Positions 16,297-25,242 of a stretch of DNA of 64,000 bases are shown here, one piece after another (position 1 is the first letter of the stretch; each line of letters starts with the position of its first letter). Source of the DNA: JAHQVI01 sp963749875 (GTDB lineage Bacteria; Pseudomonadota; Alphaproteobacteria; Rhizobiales; Rhodomicrobiaceae). Both the position numbers and the translations under genes were made by a program. A model generated the notes under the pieces. That model had not been told where the DNA came from and did no database searches. It saw nothing but the letters and a program-made list of their open reading frames with translations. The stretch spans positions 1,550,001 through 1,614,000 of the forward strand of contig CAVVOX010000002.1 of the NCBI GenBank assembly GCA_963749875.1, written 5' to 3'.

Positions 16297-18231
16297 TCAC
16301 GCCTTCGGCAGGCTGAGCCGGATATGCAGCTCCTGAAGCTGTTTCGGCGAGACGTCGGAAGGCGCGCCCATCAGGAGGTCCTCGGCGCGCTGATTCATCG
16401 GGAACATGGTCACGTCGCGTAAATTATCGGTGCCGCAGAGCAGCATCACCATCCGGTCGATGCCCGGCGCGATGCCGCCATGCGGCGGCGCCCCGAATTT
16501 CAGCGCGCGGATCATGCCGCCGAATTTCTCATCGACCACCTCCGGCCCGTAGCCGGCGATCTCGAAGGCCTTATACATCAGCTCCGGCTTGTGGTTCCGG
16601 ATCGCGCCGGAGGACAGCTCCACGCCGTTGCAGACCACGTCATATTGATGGGCCTTCAGCGCCAGAAGCGCCTCGTCGCCTTCGGCGCGTGCGGCTTCGA
16701 GCGCTTCGAGCCCGCCCTGCGGCATGGAGAAGGGATTATGCGAGAACTCGATTTTCTTCTCGTCCTCGTCCCATTCGTAATAGGGAAAATCGGTGATCCA
16801 GCAGAACTCGAAGCGGTCCTTCGCCGTCAAACCCAGCTCCTCGCCGACGCGTGTCCGCGCTTCGCCTGCAAAGCTATAAAACTTGGACGGCTCGCCTGCG
16901 ACGAAGAACACCGCGTCGCCTTCTTCTAGGCCCAATTGCTGACGAATATCATCAGCCCTCTGTACGCCAATATTTTTGGCAACCGGGCCAGCACCAGCGG
17001 GGCGCCCATCGCCAAATCCATCACCATCTTCACCGGGGCTTCCATATCCTCCGCCACGATAAAAAATATATCCCAAGCCTGGCTGGCCCTGCCCCTGCGC
17101 CCATGAATTCATCCGGTCGCAGAATGCACGGCTGCCGCCGGTCGGCGCGGGGATTGCCCAGACCTGCGCTTTCGGGTTCTTGTCCAGCATCTGCGCGAAG
17201 ATCTTGAAGCCCGATCCGCGGAAATGCTCGCTCACATCCTGCATGATGATCGGGTTGCGCAAGTCCGGCTTGTCGGTGCCGTATTTGGCGATGGCCTCGT
17301 CATAAGGGATACGCGGGAAGCTTTGCGTCACCGGCTTGCCCTCGGCGAATTCCTCGAACAGTCCGCGCAGCACCGGCTCGACCGCGCCGAACACGTCCTC
17401 CTGCGTCACGAAGCTCATTTCGAGGTCGAGCTGATAGAACTCGCCGGGCGACCGGTCGGCGCGGGCGTCCTCATCGCGGAAACAGGGGGCGATCTGGAAA
17501 TAGCGGTCGAAGCCCGCCATCATGATCAGCTGCTTGAATTGCTGCGGCGCCTGAGGCAGCGCGTAGAACTTGCCCGGATGCAGGCGCGAGGGAACGAGGA
17601 AGTCGCGCGCGCCCTCGGGCGAGGAAGCCGTCAGGATCGGCGTCTGGAACTCGAAAAAGCCGGCCTCGATCATGCGGCGGCGGATGGAGGAGACGATCGC
17701 CGCCCGCTTCATGACATTGCGGTGCATGGTCTCGCGGCGGAGATCGAGAAAGCGGTATTTCAGCCGCGTATCCTCCGGATAGTCCGGCTCGCCGAAGACC
17801 GGCAGCGGCAATTCCTCCGCCTCGGAAAGGATGACAATGTCCGAAATGCGCAGCTCGACCTCGCCGGTCGGCATATGGGGGTTGACCGTATCGGCCGTGC
17901 GCGCCTCCACCCTGCCATCGACGCGGATCACCCATTCGGCGCGAACCCGCTCCGCCGCCGCAAAGGCCGGACTGTCCGGCTCGACCACGCATTGGGTCAC
18001 GCCGTAATGGTCGCGCAGATCGATGAAGAGCAGCCCGCCATGGTCGCGCACCCGGTGGACCCAGCCGGAAAGCCGCGCCGTCTCGCCGACATCGCTCTTG
18101 CGCAAGCCCCCGCAATTGTGGGTGCGATAGGCCGGCATCCCGCCCGCGCTTTCGGCTGCGGCGCTCTTTTTACTCTTGACTGAAACGCCCCTCGTCTTCT
18201 GCGAAGCCTTTTTGGCGACCGTCTTTTCCAT
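16297..18231 (-). CDS. aspS: Aspartyl-tRNA synthetase, bacterial type with GAD domain
   Basis: Charges tRNA-Asp; in alphaproteobacteria it may be the non-discriminating form (Asp/Asn). The start is ATG 18231 with GGAAAG upstream, giving 644 residues, longer than the roughly 590-600 usual for the family. The excess has two sources: a Lys/Ser-rich leader before MPAYRTHNCGGLR, and a Gly/Asp-rich insert (FYRGGGYGSPGEDGDGF and after) in the region between the catalytic motifs. Landmarks: OB-fold (LSGWVHRVRDHGGLLFIDLRD, broken by me), motif 2 region CFRDEDARADR, motif 3 GIAPGIDRMVMLL, and the GAD-domain NIGVQRADDIR. Divergent from rnd. Confidence 0.95.
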   Translation of the reverse strand: MEKTVAKKASQKTRGVSVKSKKSAAAESAGGMPAYRTHNCGGLRKSDVGETARLSGWVHRVRDHGGLLFIDLRDHYGVTQCVVEPDSPAFAAAERVRAEWVIRVDGRVEARTADTVNPHMPTGEVELRISDIVILSEAEELPLPVFGEPDYPEDTRLKYRFLDLRRETMHRNVMKRAAIVSSIRRRMIEAGFFEFQTPILTASSPEGARDFLVPSRLHPGKFYALPQAPQQFKQLIMMAGFDRYFQIAPCFRDEDARADRSPGEFYQLDLEMSFVTQEDVFGAVEPVLRGLFEEFAEGKPVTQSFPRIPYDEAIAKYGTDKPDLRNPIIMQDVSEHFRGSGFKIFAQMLDKNPKAQVWAIPAPTGGSRAFCDRMNSWAQGQGQPGLGYIFYRGGGYGSPGEDGDGFGDGRPAGAGPVAKNIGVQRADDIRQQLGLEEGDAVFFVAGEPSKFYSFAGEARTRVGEELGLTAKDRFEFCWITDFPYYEWDEDEKKIEFSHNPFSMPQGGLEALEAARAEGDEALLALKAHQYDVVCNGVELSSGAIRNHKPELMYKAFEIAGYGPEVVDEKFGGMIRALKFGAPPHGGIAPGIDRMVMLLCGTDNLRDVTMFPMNQRAEDLLMGAPSDVSPKQLQELHIRLSLPKA

Positions 18232-18401
18232 GATCGAACTTTCCGGTGATCGGCAGCGCCTGGCGAGCGCATCGGCGGATGCCGCGTCTTTCGCCAGCGT
18301 CAAACATTTTCAGCGGCGAAAAGCGCATGAGCCCGTGCGCTTGTCAACCCACCCGTCCGTAACAGAGGACAAGCCTCGCTCGGTCCTGTATACAGAGGGT
18401 G

Positions 18402-19649
18402 ATGAATGCGATTCCTATGATTTCGACAAGCGAGCGGCTTGCGGAATTTTGTCAAGAGCTTGCCAAATCTGATTTCGTGGCTGTCGACACCGAATTCATG
18501 CGGCAGTCAACCTATTGGCCCGAGCTTTGCCTTATTCAGCTTGCCTCACCCGATCGGGAAGCCATCGTCGATCCGTTGGCGAGCGGCCTCGATCTTGCGC
18601 CCTTTTTCGCGCTGATGCAGGACCCCGGCGTCGTGAAGGTTTTCCACGCCGCGCGCCAGGATGTGGAAATCGTCTACCATATGGGCGGCATCATTCCCTT
18701 GCCGATCTTCGACACGCAGATCGCGGCCATGGTCTGCGGCTTTGGCGAGGCGGCAAGCTATGGCGCGCTGGTCAAGCGGCTGCTCAAGAAGAACCTCGAC
18801 AAGAGCTCGCGCTTCACCGATTGGGCGCGCCGCCCGCTGACCGAAAAGCAGCTCCGCTACGCGCTGGGCGATGTCACCCATTTGCGCGGGATCTACCATA
18901 AGCTGAATGCCCGGCTGATGACGACCGGGCGCGCACCCTGGCTGGATGAGGAAATGGCCGATCTCGTCAACCCGGCCAATTACCGGACCGAGCCGGAAGA
19001 TGCCTGGCGGCGGCTGAAGAACCGGGCGCGCAATCTGACCGAGCTCGCCGTGATGATCGAGGTCGCGGCCTGGCGCGAACGCGAGGCCCAGGGTCAGAAC
19101 GTGCCCCGCAACCGGATCATCAAGGACGACACGATCTATGATGTGACCACCCAGGCGCCCCGGACGGTCGAGGAGCTGGGCAAATTGCGCACCATTCACG
19201 ATGGCTTTGCCCGTTCCGCCCGGGCGCGCGATCTGGTGGAAGCGGTGAAGCGCGGGCTGGCGCGTCCGCATGAGGAGTTGCCCGAGCTGCCGGTCAACGA
19301 GCCGCTGCCGCCCTCGGCGGCCGCCGTTGCCGATCTCCTGCGCGTGCTCCTGAAGGCGGTCGTGGCGAAATATGACGTCGCGGCCAAGCTGATCGCGACC
19401 AGCGAGGATCTGGACAAGATCGCTCTGGATGACGAGGCGGACGTCCCTGCCCTGCACGGCTGGCGGCGCGAGCTGTTTGGTGAACTGGCCCTGGCGGTCA
19501 AGGCCGGCGGGCTCGCCCTGACGGTCGAGAAGGGCAAAATCGTCGCTCTGCCGCGCAATAGGGCGTCCGCAGGAGGTGAAACGGCCACGGATGACGGCCC
19601 TTCCGCCGATCCGGGCGAGAGCGAAACGCTCTCAAGCGCGGCTGAATAG
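18402..19649 (+). CDS. rnd: Ribonuclease D (3'-5' exoribonuclease, tRNA maturation)
   Basis: Trims 3' ends of tRNA precursors. ATG 18402 gives about 415 residues; the GTG one codon upstream and the ATG at 18417 are alternatives, and AGAGGG sits close to the chosen start. The DEDD nuclease core shows VAVDTEFMRQSTYWPELCLIQ (motif I), FHAARQDVEIVYHMG (motif II) and LRYALGDVTHLRGIY (motif III). An HRDC-like region (PRNRIIKDDTIYDVTTQAPR) follows, then an Ala-rich extension and a disordered acidic tail. Divergent from aspS, as is common in this class. Confidence 0.95.
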   Translation: MNAIPMISTSERLAEFCQELAKSDFVAVDTEFMRQSTYWPELCLIQLASPDREAIVDPLASGLDLAPFFALMQDPGVVKVFHAARQDVEIVYHMGGIIPLPIFDTQIAAMVCGFGEAASYGALVKRLLKKNLDKSSRFTDWARRPLTEKQLRYALGDVTHLRGIYHKLNARLMTTGRAPWLDEEMADLVNPANYRTEPEDAWRRLKNRARNLTELAVMIEVAAWREREAQGQNVPRNRIIKDDTIYDVTTQAPRTVEELGKLRTIHDGFARSARARDLVEAVKRGLARPHEELPELPVNEPLPPSAAAVADLLRVLLKAVVAKYDVAAKLIATSEDLDKIALDDEADVPALHGWRRELFGELALAVKAGGLALTVEKGKIVALPRNRASAGGETATDDGPSADPGESETLSSAAE

Positions 19650-19781
19650 GCTGGCGGGCAATTCGGCCACAGTCTCCCGCATTCCTATGCCGCATTGTGG
19701 GTACGATCCGGCGCCCTTTGACCCTTGGCCCGCCCGCTGATAACAAAGAGTGGGGCAGTCAAAGGCGAGAGGCACAGAGTG

Positions 19782-20984
19782 ATGGGGTCCGGCGTTCTGC
19801 TTGTGCGGCAAGCGTCCGCTCTGCTTCTGATCGTTCTCCTTGCGGGCTGCGCAACATTGGCGCGCGCGCCTTTCACGGCCAATCAGCAGGCGATCGCACA
19901 AATTCCCGGTATTCCCAATGCGCGCTATTGGGCCGACGCCTCACGCGAGGACTTCGCGCCGGTCTTTCACATGAACAAGATGCGCGCCGTCGCCGACCAG
20001 ATCGGCAGCATGGACTTTCTTGCCATTTCCGGCGGTGCATCCGACGGAGCCTTCGGGGCGGGTATCCTGACAGGCCTGACCGCGCGCGGCGAAAGGCCCG
20101 AATTCGTCTTTGTCAGCGGCGTCAGCGCCGGCGCGCTGATCGCGCCCCTGGCGTTTCTTGGCCCGAGCTATGATGACGAGCTCCGGAAAGCCTGGACGAG
20201 CGGCATCGCCGAGCCTGTCGGAGAGGGCGGCATTCTGTCGGTTCTATTTTCCCAGGAATCCCGGCGCATTGCGCTTTATGAGCTTGTCGCCAGCTTCGTT
20301 GACGAGGAGATGCTGCGCAAGATCGCGGCCGAACATCGGCGCGGCCGGCGCCTGGCCGTGGTCACGACGAATATCGACGCGCAGCGGCCCATGGTTTGGG
20401 ATCTGGGGGCGATCGCCGCGAGCGGCCATCCGGGCGCACTTGAGCTTTTCCGCAATGTCCTCACTGCCTCGGCAAGCATCCCCGGCGCTTTTGCCCCGAC
20501 GCCGATCGAGGTCGAGGCCGCCGGCACGCGGTTTACCGAGCTGCATGTCGATGGCGGCGCCACGATGCAGGTCTTCACCATTCCGGAGTCCATTCTCATC
20601 AATGGTCTGCCCGAGAAGGCGAAAGCCTACGGCATCCCGGCCCGCTTCTTTATCATCGTCAACAATCGGCTGAAGCCGGAATTCGAGGTGGTCCAAAGTT
20701 CGGCCGTGCCGCTGCTGACGCGGTCGCTTTCCAGCCTGATCAAAAGTCATGCGCGGCTGACCCTCGTCGCCACGCTGGAATTCACCCGCAGCCGCAAAAT
20801 CGGCTTCAATCTGACCTATATCGGCGATGATTTTCCGAACGACGCCAAGCCCAGCTTCGAGACCTCCTACATGCGGTCCGTCTACAGCTATGGCTTTGAA
20901 CGCGCCCGAAATGGCCGGGCCTGGCGGCATGACATCCCCTTCATCAACGGCGGATACGGGCCGAGGCGGGCCGGCGGGCTGTGA
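19782..20984 (+). CDS. Patatin-like phospholipase, lipoprotein
   Basis: Expected lipid acyl hydrolase anchored as a lipoprotein. ATG 19782 is followed by a basic stretch and a lipobox (LLIVLLAGCATL), so Cys is the expected lipidation site. The patatin elements are in order: an oxyanion Gly-rich loop (ISGGASDGAFGAGIL), the nucleophile elbow GVSAGAL, and the catalytic Asp of VDGG. The 400-residue length fits. A late segment (EFTRSRKIGFNLTYIGDDF) is unassigned. Monocistronic; the region downstream holds a dispersed repeat. Substrate is unknown. Confidence 0.88.
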   Translation: MGSGVLLVRQASALLLIVLLAGCATLARAPFTANQQAIAQIPGIPNARYWADASREDFAPVFHMNKMRAVADQIGSMDFLAISGGASDGAFGAGILTGLTARGERPEFVFVSGVSAGALIAPLAFLGPSYDDELRKAWTSGIAEPVGEGGILSVLFSQESRRIALYELVASFVDEEMLRKIAAEHRRGRRLAVVTTNIDAQRPMVWDLGAIAASGHPGALELFRNVLTASASIPGAFAPTPIEVEAAGTRFTELHVDGGATMQVFTIPESILINGLPEKAKAYGIPARFFIIVNNRLKPEFEVVQSSAVPLLTRSLSSLIKSHARLTLVATLEFTRSRKIGFNLTYIGDDFPNDAKPSFETSYMRSVYSYGFERARNGRAWRHDIPFINGGYGPRRAGGL

Positions 20985-21138
20985 ATGGCCGCGCGCGGGA
21001 ACTGGACATCCACCATGCATGCCTGCGATCGCACTGCACAATTTCGTCCATCTTTTCCTTTAGATGGATCGACCGGATAAGACCGCGGCGCGGCCCGCGT
21101 GGCGGGCAGACCGGCTAAGCGGACCCGGCCGAAACAAC

Positions 21139-21222
21139 CTAGCGCAACGCGCGTCCAAGCATGTCTCCGCGAAGGCGGGGATGGACGCCGGCAGTTGTGC
21201 TCATCTTTTGAACTAGATCAGG
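21139..21222 (+). repeat. Dispersed two-hairpin repeat, copy A (first hairpin, decayed second)
   Basis: First arm of the repeat family seen best at 49810-49938. It keeps AGCGCAACGCGCGTCCA, the CCGC-GAA-GGCGG core and TGGACGC, then decays; the second hairpin is reduced to a relict (CTAGATCA). It lies just upstream of the barrel-protein gene, whose GTG starts 12 bp later. Confidence 0.8.
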
Positions 21223-21233
21223 GATGATCAGCC

Positions 21234-22652
21234 GTGAGCGCATCGAACCGGCATCAATTGTCATTCACCGGCATTTGCCTTTGCGCCGCTTTCACGCTGG
21301 CCGGCAATGCGGCGCTCGCTGCCGAGCCCTCCGGATGCAGCGCTCTTGCGGCACAGCCTGTTGTCCTCCCACAGGGAGCGGTGTCGGCGCACAATACCGG
21401 CGCCGTTCCTCTCCGGGCCGGCGAGACATTGCGGCTGCGCATGAGCGCTCACAACGGCCAGGCGGGGGCCGGCTCCATCGCGCTGGATGAGGGCGGCGAG
21501 CCGGAGGCGCCGCTCCTCTCCGGCGCCGCGCCTCAGGAAATCTCCTACGCGGTCCCGTATGACGGTCTTTTCGGCCTGGAGTTCCGCGCGAGCGGCGCCA
21601 CGCCGGTCTCATTCGAGGTGATTTGCGAAACGAGCGCCGGTCTTACGCCGTCGGCGAGCCCGGAAGCCTTCGTGCAGCGCCGGGCCGGCCGCATTCTCGC
21701 AGATGACACTGCGCAGGCCAGCTTGCGCCGGCGGGGCAATAAGCCGGAGACGATCGACAAGGCCGTCAAGAGTGCCGCCGTCACGGATGAGAACGGAGTG
21801 CCGCGCCAGGTCACCATCATGACCAGCGCGCAAAATATCGCGGCGGCCGAGGGCGGCAGCTTTGCCGGCGACAAGCTCGATTTCTGGATCGAGGGCCGCG
21901 TCTCGCAATATGAAAATCGGTTCGATGAGAACGGCCTGCGCTATGACGCCGACGCCAATGCCGGAACGCTTTATCTCGGCGCGGACTATCTGTTGCAGCC
22001 GAGACTCATGGTCGGCGCGCTCGTCCAGCTCGACCAATATCGCGAAAGCTATGGCGCGCTCGGAGCCGGAACCGACAGCCAGGGCCTGCTCTTCGGGCCC
22101 TATGCCAGCCTCCGGCTTACGCCCGATCTTGTCTTCGACGCCCGCGCTGCCTGGGGCAGTTCTGAAAATGAGGCCGCTCTCCCCGACGGCACCCGGCTCA
22201 GCTTCGAGACCGACCGGCAGCTCCTGCGCGGCCAGCTCACCGGCAAGCGCAATCTTTATGGCATTCAAGTGACGCCGAGCCTTGCGCTATCCGTCATCGA
22301 AGACCGCGTCGCCAACGCGGAGGGCGCGCCGGAAATCGCAAAGAATGAAGCCGCCGTTCTCGGCCGCCTCGGCCTCGGTTCGACCTTTTCCTATCGTCTG
22401 CCGCTGGACAATGGCGACTATTTGCAGCCGAGCGCCGGGCTCAGCACGGGCTGGAGCCTCGATCAGATCGATGCGCTCGCTTTCGATAACGCAAAATTCG
22501 TCAACGAGACCGGCGCCAAGGCCGAGGCAGGGGTTATGCTCGGGACGGCGGACGGCGTGAGCATCGAGGCGAGCGGCGCTCTGGAGGGCATCGGCGAGGA
22601 GGATTACTCGGCCTGGAGCGGACGCCTGTCGCTGACCGCACCGCTGAACTGA
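21234..22652 (+). CDS. Outer-membrane beta-barrel (autotransporter-domain type) protein
   Basis: A 472-residue product from GTG 21234. A signal peptide (SFTGICLCAAFTLAGNAALAA) is followed by a passenger-like part of about 170 residues and a C-terminal domain of about 280 residues with alternating beta strands, typical of autotransporter barrels: LDFWIEGRVSQYENRF, GTLYLGADYLLQPRLMVGAL, LLFGPYASLRLTPDLVFDA. It ends in a strand with hydrophobic alternation (WSGRLSLTAPLN), although the usual terminal aromatic residue is absent. The passenger contains no recognised enzyme motif. Likely outer membrane; function unknown. Confidence 0.82.
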   Translation: MSASNRHQLSFTGICLCAAFTLAGNAALAAEPSGCSALAAQPVVLPQGAVSAHNTGAVPLRAGETLRLRMSAHNGQAGAGSIALDEGGEPEAPLLSGAAPQEISYAVPYDGLFGLEFRASGATPVSFEVICETSAGLTPSASPEAFVQRRAGRILADDTAQASLRRRGNKPETIDKAVKSAAVTDENGVPRQVTIMTSAQNIAAAEGGSFAGDKLDFWIEGRVSQYENRFDENGLRYDADANAGTLYLGADYLLQPRLMVGALVQLDQYRESYGALGAGTDSQGLLFGPYASLRLTPDLVFDARAAWGSSENEAALPDGTRLSFETDRQLLRGQLTGKRNLYGIQVTPSLALSVIEDRVANAEGAPEIAKNEAAVLGRLGLGSTFSYRLPLDNGDYLQPSAGLSTGWSLDQIDALAFDNAKFVNETGAKAEAGVMLGTADGVSIEASGALEGIGEEDYSAWSGRLSLTAPLN

Positions 22653-22689
22653 CCTCCGATCGCAGATCCTAACCGTCTGAATTCTTTGT

Positions 22690-22756
22690 CCAATATATTG
22701 GCACTTGATATCACTGCACTTTCAATATCTACAAATATTGATATATTTCAATATCA
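22690..22756 (+). promoter_or_regulatory. AT-rich palindrome cluster upstream of the copper-type gene
   Basis: Three palindromes in an AT-rich island: CCAATATATTGG (22690-22701, perfect), CAATAT-N6-ATATTG (22723-22740) and TGATAT-N6-ATATCA (22739-22756). The last two overlap by 2 bp. They lie 67-133 bp before the ATG of the cupredoxin gene. Their form fits an operator for a dimeric regulator such as an ArsR/SmtB-type protein, but no such regulator is encoded nearby, so the regulator is unknown. Confidence 0.55.
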
Positions 22757-22822
22757 GGTCCACATATGTTGAGAAAATAAAAAACGGACCTTTGCACAGT
22801 CAACGATAAAGGAGGAAATGGG

Positions 22823-23437
22823 ATGCTTAAGCTGGTAAGCGCAGTAGCGCTATCATTCCTGATGCTGACCGTGCATTCGGCCAATGCGGCGGACAGCTCG
22901 ACCGTAAAGGTTGCTTTGCTGGACATGACATCCCTGATGGGGGGCGATAGCGGCAATTATCCCGGCTATGGACCTGGCATGATGGGATGGAATGGCCCTG
23001 GTTCCGGACCGGGAATGATGGGGCCGGGCGGCCGCGGCATGATGGGGCAAGGCTATGGCCCAGGCTATGGTTACGGGCGTGGCCGCGGCTACGGCATGAT
23101 GGGACACGGGATGATGGGCATGATGTCCATTCGCACCGATGTCTCGGCGGTCAAGGCCGGCAAGATCACGTTCGATGTGTCCAACCTGTCGCGCAGCATC
23201 GTCCATGAGATGATCGTTGTCGCCGTCGACAATCCCAATGCGCCGCTCCCATATGATTTCAATAGCGGAGAGGTTCCGGAGAAACAGATCAAGGTGATCG
23301 GCGAGATCGACGACATGGAGCCGAATGCGGAGAAGACGCTCGAATTGGATCTGAAGCCGGGGTCGTATCTGCTGATCTGTAATCTGCCGGGGCACTACGC
23401 CGCCGGCATGTGGACGGCTCTGACAGTCAATGAATGA
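22823..23437 (+). CDS. Exported cupredoxin-like copper protein with Met/Gly-rich insert
   Basis: Probable periplasmic copper protein of 204 residues. ATG 22823 has a strong GGAGG upstream and is followed by a signal peptide (LVSAVALSFLMLTVHSANA). The first beta strand (STVKVALLDMTSLMGG) leads into an insert of about 55 residues rich in Gly, Met, Tyr and Pro (GPGMMGPGGRGMMG type repeats), a possible copper-chelating loop. The cupredoxin fold resumes with SIRTDVSAVKAGKITFDVSN. Type I copper ligands are plausible: His in SIVHEMIVV, then Cys, His and Met in ICNLPGHYAAGMW. It sits after an AT-rich operator-like region and before a small membrane peptide and DUF302. Confidence 0.88.
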   Translation: MLKLVSAVALSFLMLTVHSANAADSSTVKVALLDMTSLMGGDSGNYPGYGPGMMGWNGPGSGPGMMGPGGRGMMGQGYGPGYGYGRGRGYGMMGHGMMGMMSIRTDVSAVKAGKITFDVSNLSRSIVHEMIVVAVDNPNAPLPYDFNSGEVPEKQIKVIGEIDDMEPNAEKTLELDLKPGSYLLICNLPGHYAAGMWTALTVNE

Positions 23438-23533
23438 TGTCGGCGGGGGCGTCGCTCTTGCGAGCGCGGCGCCTTACCGTTTCGTCCGCGCCATAGGAGC
23501 TTCCGGACAGCCCGCCTGTGAAGGAGACGCGGC

Positions 23534-23635
23534 ATGATGGATGGATATGGGATGGGCGGCGGCATTGGGATGCTGCTGCTTCTGGTGCTGGCGGTTTTGC
23601 TGATCGCGGTGCTGATCAAAGTTTTAATGAAGTGA
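23534..23635 (+). CDS. 33-residue single-span membrane peptide
   Basis: Small protein beginning at ATG 23534 after GAAGGAG at good spacing. It starts with a Met/Gly-rich segment (MMDGYGMGGGIGM), echoing the insert of the upstream cupredoxin, then one hydrophobic span (LLLLVLAVLLIAVLI) and a short basic end (KVLMK). It lies 96 bp after the cupredoxin gene and is likely co-transcribed. No family recognised. Confidence 0.7.
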   Translation: MMDGYGMGGGIGMLLLLVLAVLLIAVLIKVLMK

Positions 23636-23640
23636 CCTGT

Positions 23641-23741
23641 CTAGCGCGGCGCGCGTCCAATCGGACGCGGGAACAGTTGCGCTAACTTATTGATGTAGAT
23701 CAACTTAACCTGTCCAAGTGCTTCGACTTGAACGAGGGTTG
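23641..23741 (+). repeat. Dispersed two-hairpin repeat, copy B1 (deleted core of first hairpin)
   Basis: Starts CTAGCGCGGCGCGCGTCCAA and jumps directly to GGACGCGGGAACAGTTGCGC, so the hairpin core is missing. The second arm (GTAGATCAACTTAACC ... TTGAACGAGGGTTG) is present with substitutions. It starts 6 bp after the stop of the 33-residue gene and abuts copy B2. Confidence 0.85.
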
Positions 23742-23743
23742 TT

Positions 23744-23871
23744 ATAGCGCAGCGCGCGTCCAAGCATGTCCCGCGAAGGCGGGGATGGACGTGGGAACAG
23801 TTGCGCTCGTCTTTTGAAATAGATCAACTTAACCTCGTTCAAGCGATTCCACTTGAACGAGGGTTGATCTC
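23744..23871 (+). repeat. Dispersed two-hairpin repeat, copy B2 (complete)
   Basis: Tandem neighbour of B1. It has both hairpins: TAGCGCAGCGCGCGTCCA with its partner TGGACGTGGG, and AGATCAACTTAACCTCG paired with CGAGGGTTGATCT. It ends 22 bp before the DUF302 start codon. Confidence 0.88.
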
Positions 23872-23893
23872 GATTGGCAGGAGGAAGGACGTC

Positions 23894-24283
23894 ATGAGCT
23901 ACACAATAGACAGAACGATCAGCGGTGAGACCTTTGACAAGGTCGTCGAAAAAGCCCGTTCGGCCCTGTCCGCGCAAGGGTTCGGCGTGCTGACGGAAAT
24001 CGATGTCAAGGCGACCTTGAAGAAGAAGCTCGGCGAGGACGTCGACGATTATCTCATTCTTGGCGCCTGCAATCCGGGAATGGCTCACAAGGCCATGCAG
24101 ATCGAGCCGAAAGTGGGCGCGATGCTGCCCTGCAATGTGATCGTGCGGGCGACAGGCGAAAATGCCGTCGAAATCAGCGCAATCGATCCGGTCGCATCGA
24201 TGACGGCGATCGACAATGCCGAGCTTCGATCCGTGGCGGAGCAGGTCAGAGAGATGCTCAAGACGGTCGTCGCCAATATCTGA
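23894..24283 (+). CDS. DUF302-domain protein
   Basis: A 129-residue soluble protein from ATG 23894, which has GGAGGAAGG upstream. The DUF302 pattern is present: a first part GFGVLTEIDVKATLKKKLG and a second with YLILGACNPGMAHKAMQ, a Pro-Cys in LPCNVIVR, and a helical end (AEQVREMLKTVVANI). Biochemical function is unknown for the family. Here it follows a cupredoxin and a small membrane peptide, separated by two copies of the dispersed repeat. A role in metal handling is possible but not shown. No signal peptide is seen. Confidence 0.88.
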   Translation: MSYTIDRTISGETFDKVVEKARSALSAQGFGVLTEIDVKATLKKKLGEDVDDYLILGACNPGMAHKAMQIEPKVGAMLPCNVIVRATGENAVEISAIDPVASMTAIDNAELRSVAEQVREMLKTVVANI

Positions 24284-24449
24284 GCGGGCGTCTCGAACGC
24301 TAACGCCCAGGCGGAGCATTGCGAATCTCTGCACGTCGGCGGGCCGCATAGATGCACGTCCCTATGCACCTGTTGGACCCGCTCGACCCCCAAAGCAAAG
24401 CGGTCGCATAGGTCGGCTTCCACCGCGGGCGAAACTCCGATGCCGCTCG

Positions 24450-25043
24450 TCACGGCTTTTTCGCTACCAGATCGATGAGCGCCGACAAGCCGCTGTGGCC
24501 CGCGCCTTCCTCGATGACGGCATCATAGGCGGCAAGCCTCTCGATCGACATGTCGCCGAAGGCCTGCCGAAGGAGATCGATGGTGTACATATTCTCCCGG
24601 TATGGCGGGCCACCAGTGCCGTAATCGACCTGTTCGGGCCGGTAGCCGTGAAGAAGCAGGCGGCCGCCCGAGCGCAGCGTGCGTTTCATTCCCTCGAACA
24701 CGGCCGAGCGGGCGTCGGGCGCAAGAAATTGGATGAACACCGCAACAACGACATCGTAGCTGTCCGGCGTCCAATCCCAGCTCAAAATATCGGCGACATG
24801 AAAATCGACCGAAACGCCGCGTTCCGCTGCGAGGCGGCGCGCCTTGTCAACGCCGACCGGCGAGGCGTCCATTGCCGTAACCGCAAGGCCTTGCTCAGCG
24901 AGAAACACGGAATTGCGTCCCTCCCCATCGGCCACGGACAGCGCGTTTTGCCCTGGCATCAGCAAATGGGCCTGCGCTTTAAGGAAGGCGGCCGGCGCCG
25001 TTCCGAACAGAAATGCCTCACCCGAATATCGCTCGTCCCACAA
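24450..25043 (-). CDS. SAM-dependent methyltransferase (TehB/thiopurine-type fold)
   Basis: A 197-residue class I methyltransferase. The start is TTG at 25043 with AAGGA eight bases upstream; no ATG in frame lies near it. The N-terminal signature WDERYSGEAFLFGTAPAAF is of the TehB/TPMT-like group. The SAM site reads ALSVADGEGRNSVFLAEQG, followed by VTAMDASPVGVDKARRLA and the acidic pair VADILSW. The substrate cannot be named. It is monocistronic, next to the cox cluster but separated by about 200 bp. Confidence 0.87.
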   Translation of the reverse strand: MWDERYSGEAFLFGTAPAAFLKAQAHLLMPGQNALSVADGEGRNSVFLAEQGLAVTAMDASPVGVDKARRLAAERGVSVDFHVADILSWDWTPDSYDVVVAVFIQFLAPDARSAVFEGMKRTLRSGGRLLLHGYRPEQVDYGTGGPPYRENMYTIDLLRQAFGDMSIERLAAYDAVIEEGAGHSGLSALIDLVAKKP

Positions 25044-25242
25044 GAGATCGTTCCTTTACGTTAGGCTGCCACGGCGCGGCGCGGATCCGTCATTCTGATC
25101 TCTCCCCCATGATTCGGAGAGAAGCTATGACGACCATCATTACACTGTCCACTCCCCCTTTACGTCCCAAGCGCCCCGGAACAAGGCCGAGCTGATCGGC
25201 GCCAAGCCATATTGTATGATGCATATCAACGGGCTGCGGCGA

